From: Salinispora tropica CNB-440
Lineage (GTDB): Bacteria > Actinomycetota > Actinomycetes > Mycobacteriales > Micromonosporaceae
Direction: 5' to 3'
DNA length: 64,000 bases
NCBI RefSeq assembly: GCF_000016425.1
Contig: NC_009380.1
Coordinates: 1,864,144 to 1,928,143, forward strand
In this document: in pieces, positions 1 through 10,185 of the stretch
Numbering within the stretch: position 1 is the stretch's first letter
How the letters are laid out: every line of letters begins with the position of its first letter
Notes under the pieces: model-generated
What the model saw: only the letters and a program-made list of their open reading frames with translations
Database searches by the model: none
What the model was told of the DNA's origin: nothing
Made by a program: the position numbers and the translations under genes

Positions 1-305
<305 letters not shown>

Positions 306-308
306 ACG

Positions 309-1277
309 GTGCGCAATGACGCCGTCGACTCGACCCGTCGGTCGCTGCCGGATGAGGTCTCCGTCGCTGCCCTCGTCGTCACCCACAACAGACGCCACCA
401 GCTCAGGGCCTGCCTGTCGGCGCTGGGAGCGCAGACGCGCCCGATCGATGAGATCCTGGTGTACGACAACTCCTCGACCGATGGCAGCGTCAGGATGGTG
501 CGCCGGGACTTCCCCGCCGTCACCGTGGAGAGCAGCCCGCGCAACTCCGGCGGTGCCGGAGGATTCTCCCGCGGGCTCGACATCCTGATCCGCCGTGGGC
601 ACACGTTCGTCTGGCTGTTGGACGATGACGCCCTGCCGTGCTCCGACGCCCTGGCGCCGCTGCTGCACGCGATGACGTCCACCGGTGGGACCGCGCCCGG
701 GTTCGTCGCCTCGACGGTCCTGTCGCACGCAGGCGACCCCATCGACAGTCACGTCCCCGCGCGCATCACGGCCGAGGCGAACCAGGGGCTGCCCACGCCG
801 CCGAACACGTACCCCGCGGCCTACGCCACCTTCGTGGGGGTGTTGGTCAACCTCGCCGTGGCCCGGCGTACGTACCTGCCGATCGCGGACTTCTTCATCT
901 GGTGGGATGACTACGAGTACACCGCCCGGCTGCAGTCGATCGCCGGCGGTCTCGGCTGCACCGCCAGCGTGGTGCTGCACCCGGACAAGCCGGAGTGGCT
1001 GTCAGACCTTGGCCCGCGGCTGCGCTACGCGGTTCGAAACCGATTGTGGATCATCCATGGCCGCCGGCGTGGGCTGGCCTCACCACATGCCCGACAGCGG
1101 GCGGCCAGCGGTCTGTGGACCGATGTACGGTCGTATGCGCGGTGTGCCCGCCGTAAGGACCAATTCGTGTGGTGGCTCGGTCGTGCCTTGGCCGAGGGCC
1201 TGCTGACCCGTCCCCGGTTGGTCCGACCCGGCGCGAGTCGGACCGACACCCCGACGGCAGGCGGGGGTTCTGGGTGA
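309..1277 (+). CDS. Family 2 glycosyltransferase (GlfT1-like, probable galactofuranosyltransferase)
   Basis: 322 aa from a GTG start, 3 bases after the glf stop. It has the GT-A nucleotide-sugar fold signature: VAALVVTHNRRHQLRACL near residue 18, VYDNSSTDGS near 53, and a DDD metal-binding motif in WLLDDDALPCSD near 105. A WWDDYEYTARL segment sits where GlfT-type enzymes have their acceptor/catalytic acidic residues. No membrane segment is obvious, so it should act on the cytoplasmic face. Coupling to glf suggests it uses UDP-galactofuranose, as in mycobacterial GlfT1/GlfT2; the donor is inferred from context. The acceptor cannot be told from sequence. Confidence 0.8.
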   Translation: MRNDAVDSTRRSLPDEVSVAALVVTHNRRHQLRACLSALGAQTRPIDEILVYDNSSTDGSVRMVRRDFPAVTVESSPRNSGGAGGFSRGLDILIRRGHTFVWLLDDDALPCSDALAPLLHAMTSTGGTAPGFVASTVLSHAGDPIDSHVPARITAEANQGLPTPPNTYPAAYATFVGVLVNLAVARRTYLPIADFFIWWDDYEYTARLQSIAGGLGCTASVVLHPDKPEWLSDLGPRLRYAVRNRLWIIHGRRRGLASPHARQRAASGLWTDVRSYARCARRKDQFVWWLGRALAEGLLTRPRLVRPGASRTDTPTAGGGSG

Positions 1278-1599
1278 ATCGGGCCGTGCCGTCCGGATTC
1301 GGTCCGCATGGGTGCAAGAACGTTATCTTGTGATCATCATCCTGTGATCTACCCCGTATGCGCAGGTCACGAGGACGTGGGTTGGCGGGGCGCCGGATAA
1401 CGCGAGGTAAGGTTGCATCCCTGCACGCATCCGGTTCGACCCCCGAACCGGTCGGGAGCGCGCGGCCGGTCGGGAGCCGGTGCGGACGCACCGGACGGAC
1501 GCGACTGTGGAGTGACGTGCGCCATGCCCCCCAAGTCGCCGTGTCGTCCTGTCGTCATGCCCGGGTTCGACGAGTTCCGCGACCAGTTGAGTGAGGTGA
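1278..1599. other. Intergenic region upstream of betA
   Basis: 322 bases without a convincing gene. The short frames here lack family motifs and overlap one another. A direct repeat of TGTGATC lies at 1329-1335 and 1343-1349 (14-bp period), a plausible regulator site for the betaine operon downstream. A purine-rich ribosome binding site (GAGTGAGGTGAG) ends at the betA start. Confidence 0.5.
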
Positions 1600-3282
1600 G
1601 TGGAAGTGACAACCCAACGTTACGATTACGTCATCGTTGGTGGCGGTTCTGCCGGTAGCGCGCTCGCCGACCGGATCTCCGCCGACCCGGGCAACCGGGT
1701 TCTGGTCCTGGAGGCGGGGCGTCCCGACTACCCGTGGGACGTCTTCATCCACATGCCGGCGGCGCTGCCGTTTCCGATCGGGAGCCGGTTCTACGACTGG
1801 CAGTACAACTCGGAGCCGGAACCGCACATGCACGGGCGGCGCATCTACCACGCCCGGGGCAAGGTACTGGGCGGGTCGAGCAGCATCAACGGGATGATCT
1901 TCCAGCGGGGCAACCCGTTGGACTATGAGCGGTGGGCCGCTGATCCGGGTATGGAGACCTGGGACTTCGCTCACTGTCTGCCGTACTTCAACCGGATGGA
2001 ATCCGCCCTGGGGGCGGATCCGGACGACCCGTTCCGGGGCCACGACGGTCCACTGGTGCTGGAGCGTGGCTCCGCGGAGAACCCGGTGATCCAGGCCATG
2101 CTCGCGGCGGCGGAGCAAGCCGGCTACCCGCGCACCACCGACGTCAACGGTGCGCAGCAGGAGGGTTTCGCCCCGTTTGACCGGAACGTTCGTCGTGGTC
2201 GGCGGTTCTCCGCGGCCCAGGCCTACCTGCGCCCGGCGATGAAGCGACCCAACCTCGAGGTACGTACCCGCGCCTTCGTCACCCGCGTCATCTTCCAGGG
2301 CACCCGCGCCGTGGGTGTCGAGTACACCCGCGGCCGGGGGACGACTCCCCACCGGGTGTACGCCAACGAGGTGATCCTCAGCGGTGGGGCGATCAACACG
2401 CCGCAGTTGCTGCAACTGTCCGGCGTGGGTAACGCCGACGAGCTGCGCGGCCTGGGCATCGACACCGTCGCGAACCTGCCCGGGGTGGGCGAGAACCTGC
2501 AGGACCACCTGGAGGTCTACATCCAGCACGCCTGCACCCAGCCAGTGACGATCCAGCCCTACCTGAACTGGCGATACGCGCCGTGGATCGGCGCTAAGTG
2601 GCTGTTCGGACGGACGGGTCTGGGCGCCACCAACCACTTCGAGGCGGGGGGCTTCGTCCGGAGCAACGACACCGTCGACTACCCGAACCTGATGTTCCAC
2701 TTCCTGCCGATCGCGGTCCGCTACGACGGCACGTCCCCCGCCGGTGACCACGGCTATCAGGTGCACATCGGGCCGATGTACTCCGACGCCCGCGGCTCGG
2801 TCAAGATCGTCAATCGTGACCCTCGGGTGCACCCGGCCCTGCGGTTCAACTACCTCTCCACCGAGCAGGACCGACGGGAGTGGGTGGAGGCGGTCCGGGT
2901 GACCCGCGACATCCTCGGCCAGCCGGCGTTGGCGCCGTTCAGCGGTGGTGAGATCTCCCCCGGGCCCGAGGTCCAGACCGACGAGGAGATCCTCGACTGG
3001 GTCGCCCGCGAGGGGGAGACCGCGCTGCACCCGTCCTGCACGGCCAAGATGGGGACCGACGACATGTCTGTGGTTGACCCCACCGACATGCGGGTGCACG
3101 GGGTGACCGGGTTGCGGGTGGTGGACGCCTCGGTGATGCCCTACGTCACCAACGGGAACATCTACGCCCCGGTCATGATGGTCGCCGAGAAGGCGGCGGA
3201 CCTCATCCTGGGCAATACGCCGTTGGCGCCGTCGCCACTCGACTACTACCGGCACGACCGCGGTTCGTCGGCGGTGGCATGA
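1600..3282 (+). CDS. betA: Choline dehydrogenase / GMC-family FAD oxidoreductase
   Basis: 560 aa, the normal length of BetA. The FAD-binding Rossmann motif [16 protein letters not shown] begins at about residue 11. The GMC signature [18 protein letters not shown] is near 88 and [16 protein letters not shown] near 265. The C-terminal active-site block has HPSCTAKMG (catalytic His) and [18 protein letters not shown]. BetA oxidises choline to betaine aldehyde, and on to betaine in some members. The aldehyde dehydrogenase and a betaine transporter follow, which favours choline as substrate over other GMC substrates. GTG at 1600 is used; a second GTG at 1606 is also possible. Confidence 0.88.
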   Translation: MEVTTQRYDYVIVGGGSAGSALADRISADPGNRVLVLEAGRPDYPWDVFIHMPAALPFPIGSRFYDWQYNSEPEPHMHGRRIYHARGKVLGGSSSINGMIFQRGNPLDYERWAADPGMETWDFAHCLPYFNRMESALGADPDDPFRGHDGPLVLERGSAENPVIQAMLAAAEQAGYPRTTDVNGAQQEGFAPFDRNVRRGRRFSAAQAYLRPAMKRPNLEVRTRAFVTRVIFQGTRAVGVEYTRGRGTTPHRVYANEVILSGGAINTPQLLQLSGVGNADELRGLGIDTVANLPGVGENLQDHLEVYIQHACTQPVTIQPYLNWRYAPWIGAKWLFGRTGLGATNHFEAGGFVRSNDTVDYPNLMFHFLPIAVRYDGTSPAGDHGYQVHIGPMYSDARGSVKIVNRDPRVHPALRFNYLSTEQDRREWVEAVRVTRDILGQPALAPFSGGEISPGPEVQTDEEILDWVAREGETALHPSCTAKMGTDDMSVVDPTDMRVHGVTGLRVVDASVMPYVTNGNIYAPVMMVAEKAADLILGNTPLAPSPLDYYRHDRGSSAVA

Positions 3283-3346
3283 TGCCGCGTCGCGAAGGCA
3301 GAGCTGTGTCAGGGAACCACACGACGAGTGCACCGGGGAGTTGTGC

Positions 3347-4822
3347 GTGAAGGACCTCTACATCGATGGAGAGTGGCGGCAGGCGGTAGCCGGCGGGCAT
3401 CGGGAGATCCGCTGCCCGGCGGACGGCACCTCGGTGGCCACCGTGGCCGAAGGAACCCGGGACGACACGATCGCGGCGATCCGCGCGGCCCGGAAGGCCT
3501 TCGACGAGGGGCCGTTGCCCTGGCCGAGGACCCCGGCCGGCGAACGTGGTGCGCTGCTGCACCGCGTCGCTGACCTCCTCCAGCGCGACAAGCAGGAGTT
3601 CGCCCGCGCGGAGTCGCTCGACACCGGTAAACGGCTGGTGGAGAGCGAGTACGACATCGACGACGTGACCGCCTGCTTCCGGTACTACGCCAGCATCGCC
3701 GACACGGACGGCGGACGCGTCGTGGACACCGGGCGCAGCGACGCGATCAGTCGGGTCGAGTATGAGCCGATCGGTGTGTGCGGCCTCATCACGCCCTGGA
3801 ACTACCCGTTGCTGCAGACCTCGTGGAAAGTGGCCCCGGCGCTCGCCGCTGGGAACACCTTCGTCCTCAAGCCCAGCGAGCTGACCCCCTCGACCGCGAT
3901 TCTGCTGATGCGGCTGCTGGACGAGGCCGGGCTGCCGCCGGGCGTCGCCAACCTGGTCCTCGGCGCGGGTGCCGAGGTCGGAGCGCCGCTCGCCGAGCAC
4001 CCGGACGTGGACCTGGTCTCGTTCACCGGGGGCCTGCAGACCGGGCGCGGCCTGATGGCGGCAGCGGCGGCGACGGTGAAGCGGGTGACGCTCGAGCTCG
4101 GCGGCAAGAACCCGAACGTCGTCTTCGCCGACGCCGACTTCGACGCCGCCGTGGACTTCGCGCTCACCGCGGTGTTCCTGCACTCGGGTCAGGTCTGCTC
4201 GGCCGGTACCCGGCTCGTGGTCGAGGAGTCCCTCCACGACGCCTTCGTGGACGCGGTCGTGGACCGCGCCCGTCGGATCCGCCTCGGCGGGCCCTTCGAC
4301 ACCGTCGCGGAGACGGGGCCGCTGATCTCCGCTGCACACTTGTCCAAGGTGGAGTCGTACGTCGCCGCCGGAATCGCCGAAGGCGCGGTGCTGCGCTGCG
4401 GCGGCCGTCGCCCCGACGAGGACCGCCTCGCCAACGGCTTCTACTACCTACCGACGGTGCTCGACGGCTGTCGTGGGGACATGTCCGTCGTCCGTGAGGA
4501 GTCCTTTGGCCCGGTCCTCACCGTCGAGACCTTCACCGACGAGGACGAGGCGGTCCGCATCGCCAACGACACCCACTACGGCCTCGCGGGCGCGGTCTGG
4601 ACCAGCGACGCCAGCCGCGCCCAGCGCGTCGCGCGGCGGCTGCGGCACGGCACCGTCTGGATCAACGACTACCACCCGTACGTACCCAAGGCGGAGTGGG
4701 GCGGTTTCCGGCAGTCCGGCAACGGCCGCGAGCTGGGCCCGACCGGGCTCAACGAGTACCGAGAAATGAAGCACATCTGGCAGAACACCGATCCCCGTCC
4801 GCAGCACTGGTTCCGCGGCTAG
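3347..4822 (+). CDS. betB: Betaine aldehyde dehydrogenase (NAD-dependent ALDH superfamily)
   Basis: 491 aa if read from GTG 3347, which has GGGGAG 6 bases upstream; a TTG at 3341 is in frame but sits against that site. ALDH landmarks: [48 protein letters not shown] (catalytic Glu) and GQVCSAGTR (catalytic Cys), then EESFGPVL. Trp and aromatic residues in the N-terminal half fit a betaine-aldehyde enzyme. It lies 64 bases after betA and ahead of a glycine betaine transporter, so the most likely reaction is betaine aldehyde to glycine betaine. The ALDH family is certain; the substrate is inferred from context. Confidence 0.85.
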   Translation: MKDLYIDGEWRQAVAGGHREIRCPADGTSVATVAEGTRDDTIAAIRAARKAFDEGPLPWPRTPAGERGALLHRVADLLQRDKQEFARAESLDTGKRLVESEYDIDDVTACFRYYASIADTDGGRVVDTGRSDAISRVEYEPIGVCGLITPWNYPLLQTSWKVAPALAAGNTFVLKPSELTPSTAILLMRLLDEAGLPPGVANLVLGAGAEVGAPLAEHPDVDLVSFTGGLQTGRGLMAAAAATVKRVTLELGGKNPNVVFADADFDAAVDFALTAVFLHSGQVCSAGTRLVVEESLHDAFVDAVVDRARRIRLGGPFDTVAETGPLISAAHLSKVESYVAAGIAEGAVLRCGGRRPDEDRLANGFYYLPTVLDGCRGDMSVVREESFGPVLTVETFTDEDEAVRIANDTHYGLAGAVWTSDASRAQRVARRLRHGTVWINDYHPYVPKAEWGGFRQSGNGRELGPTGLNEYREMKHIWQNTDPRPQHWFRG

Positions 4823-4872
4823 CGCCCCCACGCCATCCGCAACCGTCGCCCGAGGAAAGAGACGAATCAGCC

Positions 4873-4992
4873 ATGTCTGTCCCAACCGACTATCACCGCC
4901 GTCCCGGCGGGCCCATCCCCGCGTACGCACCCCGGTGCTGCACGGGCGCGCCGAGGGTGCGGAGCAACGACCGGGCGGAGTGGGCATCATGA
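4873..4992 (+). CDS. Possible 39-aa small protein overlapping the proV start
   Basis: ATG 4873 opens a 39-codon frame that ends in TGA at 4990-4992, sharing ATGA with the proV ATG at 4989. GAGGAAAGA at 4852-4860 is upstream, slightly farther than ideal. The peptide is basic and Pro/Arg-rich, begins [16 protein letters not shown], and has two adjacent Cys and no membrane segment. I do not recognise it. The ATGA overlap suggests translational coupling to the ABC ATPase. Alternatively it is the leftover 5' end of a lost gene. Confidence 0.35.
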   Translation: MSVPTDYHRRPGGPIPAYAPRCCTGAPRVRSNDRAEWAS

Positions 4993-6068
4993 GCACGGAT
5001 ACGGCGGTTCAGCCGCGCGGGCAGGTCAATGATCGCCAGACTCCGGTGATCTCGGTCCGGAACCTGTGGAAGGTGTTCGGCCCGAACGCGGAGCGGGTGC
5101 CGAGCTCGACCGAGCTCGCGGGGCTGTCCCGGCGGGAACTGCGGGAGCGGGCCCGGTGTACCGCCGCGGTACGGGAGGTGTCGTTCGACGTCGCGCCGGG
5201 AGAGGTCTTCGTCGTGATGGGGCTGTCCGGCTCCGGCAAGTCCACGCTGGTGCGCTGCCTGACCCGGCTGATCGAGCCCACCGCGGGGGAGGTGGTCTTC
5301 GAGGGCGAGGACATCCTGCGTGCCGACAAGAAGCGGCTGCGGGAGCTCCGTCGCCGTAAGTTCTCGATGGTCTTCCAGCACTTTGGTCTCCTGCCGTACC
5401 GAACGGTCGTCGACAACGTCGGGTATGGACTGGAGATCCGGGGTGCCGGCCGCGCCGAGCGGATCCGCCGGGCGACCGAGGTCATCGAGCTGGTGGGCCT
5501 CGACGGCTACGAGCAGGCGTACCCGGACCAGCTCTCCGGCGGGATGCAGCAGCGGGTCGGGCTGGCGCGGGCGCTGGCCGGTGACCCGGACGTGCTCTTC
5601 TTCGACGAGCCGTTCTCCGCGCTGGACCCGCTGATCCGCCGTGACATGCAGAACGAGGTCATCCGACTGCACCGTCAGGTTGGTAAGACGATGGTCTTCA
5701 TCACGCACGACCTCTCCGAGGCGCTCAAACTCGGCGACCGGATCCTGCTCATGCGCGACGGCAACGTGGTGCAGGCCGGGACCGGGGACGAGTTGGTCGG
5801 GGCGCCGGCCGACGACTACGTGCGCGACTTCGTCCAGGACGTGCCCCGCGCCGACGTTCTCACCCTGCGGTGGATCATGCGTCCATCCCGGGACGCCGAC
5901 CAGCTGGACGGTCCTCAGCTGGGGCCGGGTGTCATCGTGCGCGACGCGGTCCGCACGGTGCTCGCCGCCGACCGGCCGGTGCGGGTCGTCGAGAACGGGG
6001 AGCTGCTGGGCGTGGTCGGCCATGAGGAAGTCCTCAATATTGTCGCCGGCACGCAGGCGGGCGCCTAA
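4989..6068 (+). CDS. proV: Glycine betaine/proline ABC transporter, ATP-binding subunit
   Basis: 359 aa from ATG 4989, which has GGAG 8 bases upstream; an upstream in-frame GTG at 4935 is less well placed. The ABC motifs are complete: Walker [11 protein letters not shown]-loop region [12 protein letters not shown], signature [15 protein letters not shown], Walker [13 protein letters not shown] and switch His in ITHDL. The N-terminal extension before Walker A and the C-terminal CBS-like tail (about residues 300-355, ending [12 protein letters not shown]) are typical of ProV/OpuAA and act in ionic-strength sensing. The stop overlaps the permease start (TAATG). It energises import of glycine betaine. 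Confidence 0.9.
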   Translation: MSTDTAVQPRGQVNDRQTPVISVRNLWKVFGPNAERVPSSTELAGLSRRELRERARCTAAVREVSFDVAPGEVFVVMGLSGSGKSTLVRCLTRLIEPTAGEVVFEGEDILRADKKRLRELRRRKFSMVFQHFGLLPYRTVVDNVGYGLEIRGAGRAERIRRATEVIELVGLDGYEQAYPDQLSGGMQQRVGLARALAGDPDVLFFDEPFSALDPLIRRDMQNEVIRLHRQVGKTMVFITHDLSEALKLGDRILLMRDGNVVQAGTGDELVGAPADDYVRDFVQDVPRADVLTLRWIMRPSRDADQLDGPQLGPGVIVRDAVRTVLAADRPVRVVENGELLGVVGHEEVLNIVAGTQAGA

Positions 6069-8062
6069 TGGCCACGACGACCATGACCGGCTCGTCGACG
6101 CGGACCACCCCACGTCGACGAATCACCAAGCCGCTGGCGGTGGTGGGTGTCCTCGTCTTCTGGCTTGTCGCCTGGACCCTGCTGCGCGGCCAGGACATGT
6201 TGGAACTGCCCCGGGCCACGCTGACCGATCTGCATCACTGGCTTAACGACGTCAACGACTCGGTCGGGGCCAGCCGGAACAGCAGCCCGATCTTCCTGTA
6301 CTTCTTCAACGAGATCCGCGCGGTGATGGACGCGCTGGTGACCTTCGTCCAGGGGCTCATCGCGCAACCGGCGTACGGACGGCCGGTGCCGGTGCTCGGG
6401 TGGCTGGGTGTGGTCGCGCTGGTCTCCTACGTCTCCTGGGCGTTCGCCAACTGGCGGGTGGGGCTGCTCGCCGCGGGCGGGTTCACTCTCTTCGGCCTGC
6501 AGGGGCTGTGGCAGGAGAGCATGGACACGCTGGCGCTGACGTTGGTGGCGGTCTTCGTGTCGCTGTTGTTCGGCATTCCGCTGGGCATTCTGGCCGGGGT
6601 GTCGGACCGGTTCCACCGGATGATCACCCCGGTGTTGGACCTCATGCAGACGATGCCCACCTTCGTCTACCTCGCGCCGCTGACCCTGGTCTTCCTGATC
6701 GGCCCAGCCTCCGCGACGATCGCGACCCTGATCTACGCCATGCCGCCGGCGATCCGGATCACCGCGCACGGAATCCGTTCCGTGCCGGCACCGCCGGTGG
6801 AGGCCACCGACTCGTTCGGGGCGACCCGGCGGCAGCGGCTGACCAAGGCGCTCCTGCCGCTGTCGAAGCGGACGATCGTGCTCGGCGTCAACCAGACGAT
6901 CATGGCGGCGTTGGCGATGGTGACCGTCGCGGCCCTGATCGACGCTCCCGGCCTCGGCAAGACAGTGATCAAGGCTCTGCAGACCACCGATGTCGGTACC
7001 GCGTTCAACGCGGGTGTCGCGATCGTGGTGATGGCTATTGTCCTGGACCGGGTCACCACGGCGGCCAGCATCCGCGCCGAGCAGGGTGGCGGCGAGTCCA
7101 GTCCGCGGATCCGCCGGCTGCTCCTGGCCGGGTTCGGGCTGGTCGCAGCGGTCTGCTCGTACCTGTCCTACACCTACCTGTGGGCCTCCGAGTTCCCGGA
7201 TGGCGGCCAACTCGGCGAGTACCTGTCGCAGGGGGCGACCGCGGTGACGACGTGGGCACAGAACAACCTCTCGGACGTTACCGCGGCGGTGAAGGACGGC
7301 GTGACCATCGCGTTGCTCAACCCGTTGGAGGCGCTGCTGGCGGAGTCGCCGTGGTGGTTGATGGGTGCGGTGATCGTGGTGCTCGCCGCGCTGATCGGCA
7401 ACCTGCGCACCGCTGCCGTCGCCGCGGTCTGTGTGGGGCTGCTGGTCGGCAGCGGGCTCTGGAACGCCAGCATGATCACTCTTGCCATGACGCTCGTGGC
7501 CACGCTGTTGGTCGTGACGCTGGGAGTGGTTGTCGGTGTGTGGATGGGCAGGAGTAGCCGGGCCGACCGGATCATCCGGCCGGTCCTGGACGCCGGGCAG
7601 ACCATGCCGGCCTTTGTCTACCTGATCCCGGTCGTAGCGCTCTTCTCGGTGAGCCGCTTCAGCGCGATCGTCGCCGGTGTCGTCTACGCCGCGCCGGTTG
7701 CTATCAAGATCGTCGCAGATGGGGTACGTGCCATTCCGGAGTCGACGGTGGAGGCGGCTACCGCCGCGGGCTCCAACAGCTGGCAGACCATCACGAAGGT
7801 CCAGCTGCCGATGGCGCGGCAGTCGCTGATGCTCGCCACCAACCAGGGGCTTATCTACGTGCTGTCGATGGTGGTCATCGGCGGCCTGGTCGGGGCCGGT
7901 GCGCTCGGCTACGAGGTCGTCGCCGGCTTCTCGCAGGGGCAGCTCTACGGCAAGGGCCTGGCGGCTGGAGTCGCCATCGTCGTACTCGGGATCATGCTCG
8001 ACCGGATCGCGCGGGCCGCCGCGCAACGGTCGGACCGCGCTTTCGCCGCCACCCAGACGTGA
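6068..8062 (+). CDS. proW: Glycine betaine ABC transporter permease, two fused permease domains
   Basis: 664 aa, about twice a usual ProW. Both halves carry a complete BPD permease domain. The first (about 150-330) has QTMPTFVYLAPLTLVFLIG and an EAA loop VEATDSFGATRRQRLTKALL. The second (about 470-650) has AGQTMPAFVYLIPVVALF and VEAATAAGSNSWQTITKVQL. Many hydrophobic segments place it in the cytoplasmic membrane. It should pair with two ProV subunits and the ProX lipoprotein. A single-chain tandem permease is found in some actinobacterial betaine systems. Start at ATG 6068 overlaps the proV stop by one base. Confidence 0.9.
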   Translation: MATTTMTGSSTRTTPRRRITKPLAVVGVLVFWLVAWTLLRGQDMLELPRATLTDLHHWLNDVNDSVGASRNSSPIFLYFFNEIRAVMDALVTFVQGLIAQPAYGRPVPVLGWLGVVALVSYVSWAFANWRVGLLAAGGFTLFGLQGLWQESMDTLALTLVAVFVSLLFGIPLGILAGVSDRFHRMITPVLDLMQTMPTFVYLAPLTLVFLIGPASATIATLIYAMPPAIRITAHGIRSVPAPPVEATDSFGATRRQRLTKALLPLSKRTIVLGVNQTIMAALAMVTVAALIDAPGLGKTVIKALQTTDVGTAFNAGVAIVVMAIVLDRVTTAASIRAEQGGGESSPRIRRLLLAGFGLVAAVCSYLSYTYLWASEFPDGGQLGEYLSQGATAVTTWAQNNLSDVTAAVKDGVTIALLNPLEALLAESPWWLMGAVIVVLAALIGNLRTAAVAAVCVGLLVGSGLWNASMITLAMTLVATLLVVTLGVVVGVWMGRSSRADRIIRPVLDAGQTMPAFVYLIPVVALFSVSRFSAIVAGVVYAAPVAIKIVADGVRAIPESTVEAATAAGSNSWQTITKVQLPMARQSLMLATNQGLIYVLSMVVIGGLVGAGALGYEVVAGFSQGQLYGKGLAAGVAIVVLGIMLDRIARAAAQRSDRAFAATQT

Positions 8063-8141
8063 CTCATCCGCCGTCCCGGTCCGCCGGGGCCGCGGAATCG
8101 GAGTTGACCGACGAACAACACCTTATGGAGGGTGACAGTAA

Positions 8142-9113
8142 ATGAGATCCATCGTTAACAAGAGGGTCCTGGCGGGCGTCTCGCTGTCCACGGTGGCGGC
8201 TCTCGCGCTCACCGCGTGCGGTGGGACCAAGATCGAGTCGACGGACCCCGCCGAAGCGGGCGACTGCGGCACCTTCACCATCGCGATCAACCCCTGGGTG
8301 GGGTACGAGGCGAACGCGGCCGTCATCGCCCACGTCGCCGAGACCGAACTCGGCTGCAAGGTCGTCAAGAAGGATCTCAAGGAGGAGATCGCCTGGCAGG
8401 GCTTCGGCACCGGTCAGGTGGACGCGATCGTGGAGAACTGGGGCCACGACGACCTCAAGAAGAAGTACATCGAGGATCAGAAGACCGCGGTGAACGCCGG
8501 TTCGACCGGTGTCGAGGGTGTCATCGGCTGGTACGTGCCGCCATGGATGGCCGAGGAGTACCCCGACATCACCGACTGGAACAACCTGAACAAGTACGCC
8601 TCCCTCTTCGAGACCACGGAGTCCGGCGGCAAGGGACAGCTGCTCGACGGTGACCCGTCCTTCGTCACCAACGACGAAGCCCTGGTCAAGAACCTGGGGC
8701 TGGACTACCAGGTGGTGTACGCGGGCAGCGAGCCGGCCCTGATCCAGGCGTTCCGTCAGGCGGAGCAGGAGAAGAAGCCGGTGCTCGGCTACTTCTACGA
8801 CCCGCAGTGGTTCCTCTCCGAGATCGAACTGGTCAAGGTGAACCTGCCCGAGTACGAGGAGGGCTGCGACGCCGACCCGGAGAAGGTCGCCTGCGACTAC
8901 CCGGTGTACGACCTTGACAAGATCGTGAGTAAGTCGTTCGCCGACGCCAACGGGCCCGCCTACCAGCTGGTCGACAACTTCAACTGGAGCAACGAGGACC
9001 AGAACGTGGTGGCCCGGTACATCGCCCAGGACAACATGTCGCCGGAGGAGGCGGCTGAGAAGTGGGTCGAGGCCAACAAGGACAAGGTTGAGGCCTGGCT
9101 GCCGCAGAGCTGA
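8142..9113 (+). CDS. proX: Glycine betaine-binding lipoprotein of the ABC transporter
   Basis: 323 aa. A lipoprotein signal runs to LTAC with the lipidated Cys at residue 26, so it sits on the outer face of the membrane. The OpuAC/ProX fold begins FTIAINPWVGYEANAAVIAH; aromatic residues in NPWVGYE, ENWGHDD and GYFYDPQWF fit the Trp/Tyr cage that binds quaternary ammonium. The C-terminus QDNMSPEEAAEKWVEANK is typical. GGAGGG lies 12-17 bases before the ATG. It ends the betA-betB-proVWX block just before a strong terminator. Confidence 0.9.
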   Translation: MRSIVNKRVLAGVSLSTVAALALTACGGTKIESTDPAEAGDCGTFTIAINPWVGYEANAAVIAHVAETELGCKVVKKDLKEEIAWQGFGTGQVDAIVENWGHDDLKKKYIEDQKTAVNAGSTGVEGVIGWYVPPWMAEEYPDITDWNNLNKYASLFETTESGGKGQLLDGDPSFVTNDEALVKNLGLDYQVVYAGSEPALIQAFRQAEQEKKPVLGYFYDPQWFLSEIELVKVNLPEYEEGCDADPEKVACDYPVYDLDKIVSKSFADANGPAYQLVDNFNWSNEDQNVVARYIAQDNMSPEEAAEKWVEANKDKVEAWLPQS

Positions 9114-9127
9114 CCTGACCGCAAGAC

Positions 9128-9168
9128 CTGTGCGGTGGCGCCGGTAACTCACCGGCGCCACCGCACAG
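9128..9168 (+). terminator. Intrinsic terminator of the betaine operon
   Basis: A perfect inverted repeat: arm 9128-9145, loop AACTC, arm 9151-9168, 18 bp and very GC-rich, 14 bases after the proX stop. There is no long T-run, which is usual for actinomycete terminators. Confidence 0.8.
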
Positions 9169-9311
9169 CTGTCTTCTCGACCTCCCGCATCCCCGCAGCT
9201 TCCCCGGCGTCGGTGCCCGCCTACGCGGATTCGGGGGACCACGGGCGGGCCACGGTGTCGCTACGCTACGGCCGTGCTGTTGGCGTAGCCAACCAACCCG
9301 GGGGGATCGAC

Positions 9312-10136
9312 GTGTCACAGAACCAGGCCGATCAGCAGACTGCCGAGCAGCGGACCGGAGCTGATGCCTCCACTGTGGATGTGTCGGTGCCGCACTCGGC
9401 ACGGGTGTGGAACTACTGGTTGGGCGGCAAGGACAACTTCGCGTCGGACCGGGCGGCCGGCGACCAGGTTCGAGCGATCTTCCCGGAGATCGTCGAGGCC
9501 GCTCGTTACTCCCGGGCGTTCCTACGTCAGGCCGTGACCTACCTCGCCGCGGAGGCGGGCATCCGCCAGTTCCTCGACGTCGGCACCGGCCTGCCGACCG
9601 CCGACAACACCCATCAGGTTGCCCAGCGGATCGCGCCGCAGGCCCGGGTCGTCTATGTCGACAACGATCCGATGGTCCTCGCGCATGCCCGGGTGCTGCT
9701 GACCAGTGACCCGGCGGGTGCCACCCAGTATCTCAACGCCGACCTGCATGATCCAGAGCGGGTCATCCGGGAGGCCCGGGCAACGCTGGACCTCAGCGAG
9801 CCGGTCGGCTTGATGATGTTGGGGGTGATGGGGCATGTCGCGGACCCTGCCCAGGCGCGAGACGCCGTACGCGCCCTGGTCTCGTCCCTGCCGTCGGGCA
9901 GCTTCCTGACGATGTCCGACGGCACGGCCACGAGTGAGCGGGTGATCGAGTCCCATCGGCAGTACAACGAGAGCGGTGCGGCGCCGTACCACCTGCGCGA
10001 GGTCGCGGACTTCACCGCCTTCTTCGACGGCCTCGACCTGGTCGAGCCGGGGGTCGTGCCCCTGGGACGCTGGCGACCGGAGAATGGCTCGCTGATGGTC
10101 GTGGACGGCTACTGCGGGGTCGCCCGCAAGCCCTGA
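9312..10136 (+). CDS. SAM-dependent methyltransferase (DUF574 / Methyltransf_19 family)
   Basis: 274 aa from GTG 9312, preceded by GGGGGGAT. Upstream in-frame sequence back to 9135 lies in the terminator and lacks family similarity. It begins with the DUF574 hallmark PHSARVWNYWLGGKDNFASD, then FLRQAVTYLA, the SAM-binding block FLDVGTGLPTADNTHQVAQ and VYVDNDPMVLAHARVLL. This family is greatly expanded in Streptomyces and Micromonosporaceae; its substrates are mostly unknown. It is transcribed alone and converges on the MerR/sulP pair. Confidence 0.85.
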   Translation: MSQNQADQQTAEQRTGADASTVDVSVPHSARVWNYWLGGKDNFASDRAAGDQVRAIFPEIVEAARYSRAFLRQAVTYLAAEAGIRQFLDVGTGLPTADNTHQVAQRIAPQARVVYVDNDPMVLAHARVLLTSDPAGATQYLNADLHDPERVIREARATLDLSEPVGLMMLGVMGHVADPAQARDAVRALVSSLPSGSFLTMSDGTATSERVIESHRQYNESGAAPYHLREVADFTAFFDGLDLVEPGVVPLGRWRPENGSLMVVDGYCGVARKP

Positions 10137-10185
10137 CCACCAGCGCGGATGCCTCCAGACGGGTGAGGCTCGGCCGGGCCCCGCG

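Noticed and set aside
1555..3333. 592-codon open frame on the minus strand opposite betA
   Set aside because: It is a GC-skew shadow: Arg/His/Val-rich, without domains, while the plus strand encodes a complete GMC oxidoreductase.
6065..8026. 653-codon minus-strand frame opposite the betaine permease
   Set aside because: Low-complexity Arg/His/Gln composition and no family motif; the plus frame has two full permease domains.
9260..9289. GCTACGC/GCGTAGC inverted arms upstream of the DUF574 methyltransferase
   Set aside because: Only 7-bp arms with a 16-base spacer in GC-rich DNA; too weak to call an operator.
9135..9311. N-terminal extension of the methyltransferase frame
   Set aside because: The extension begins inside the proX terminator hairpin and lacks family similarity; GTG 9312 has a good ribosome binding site.
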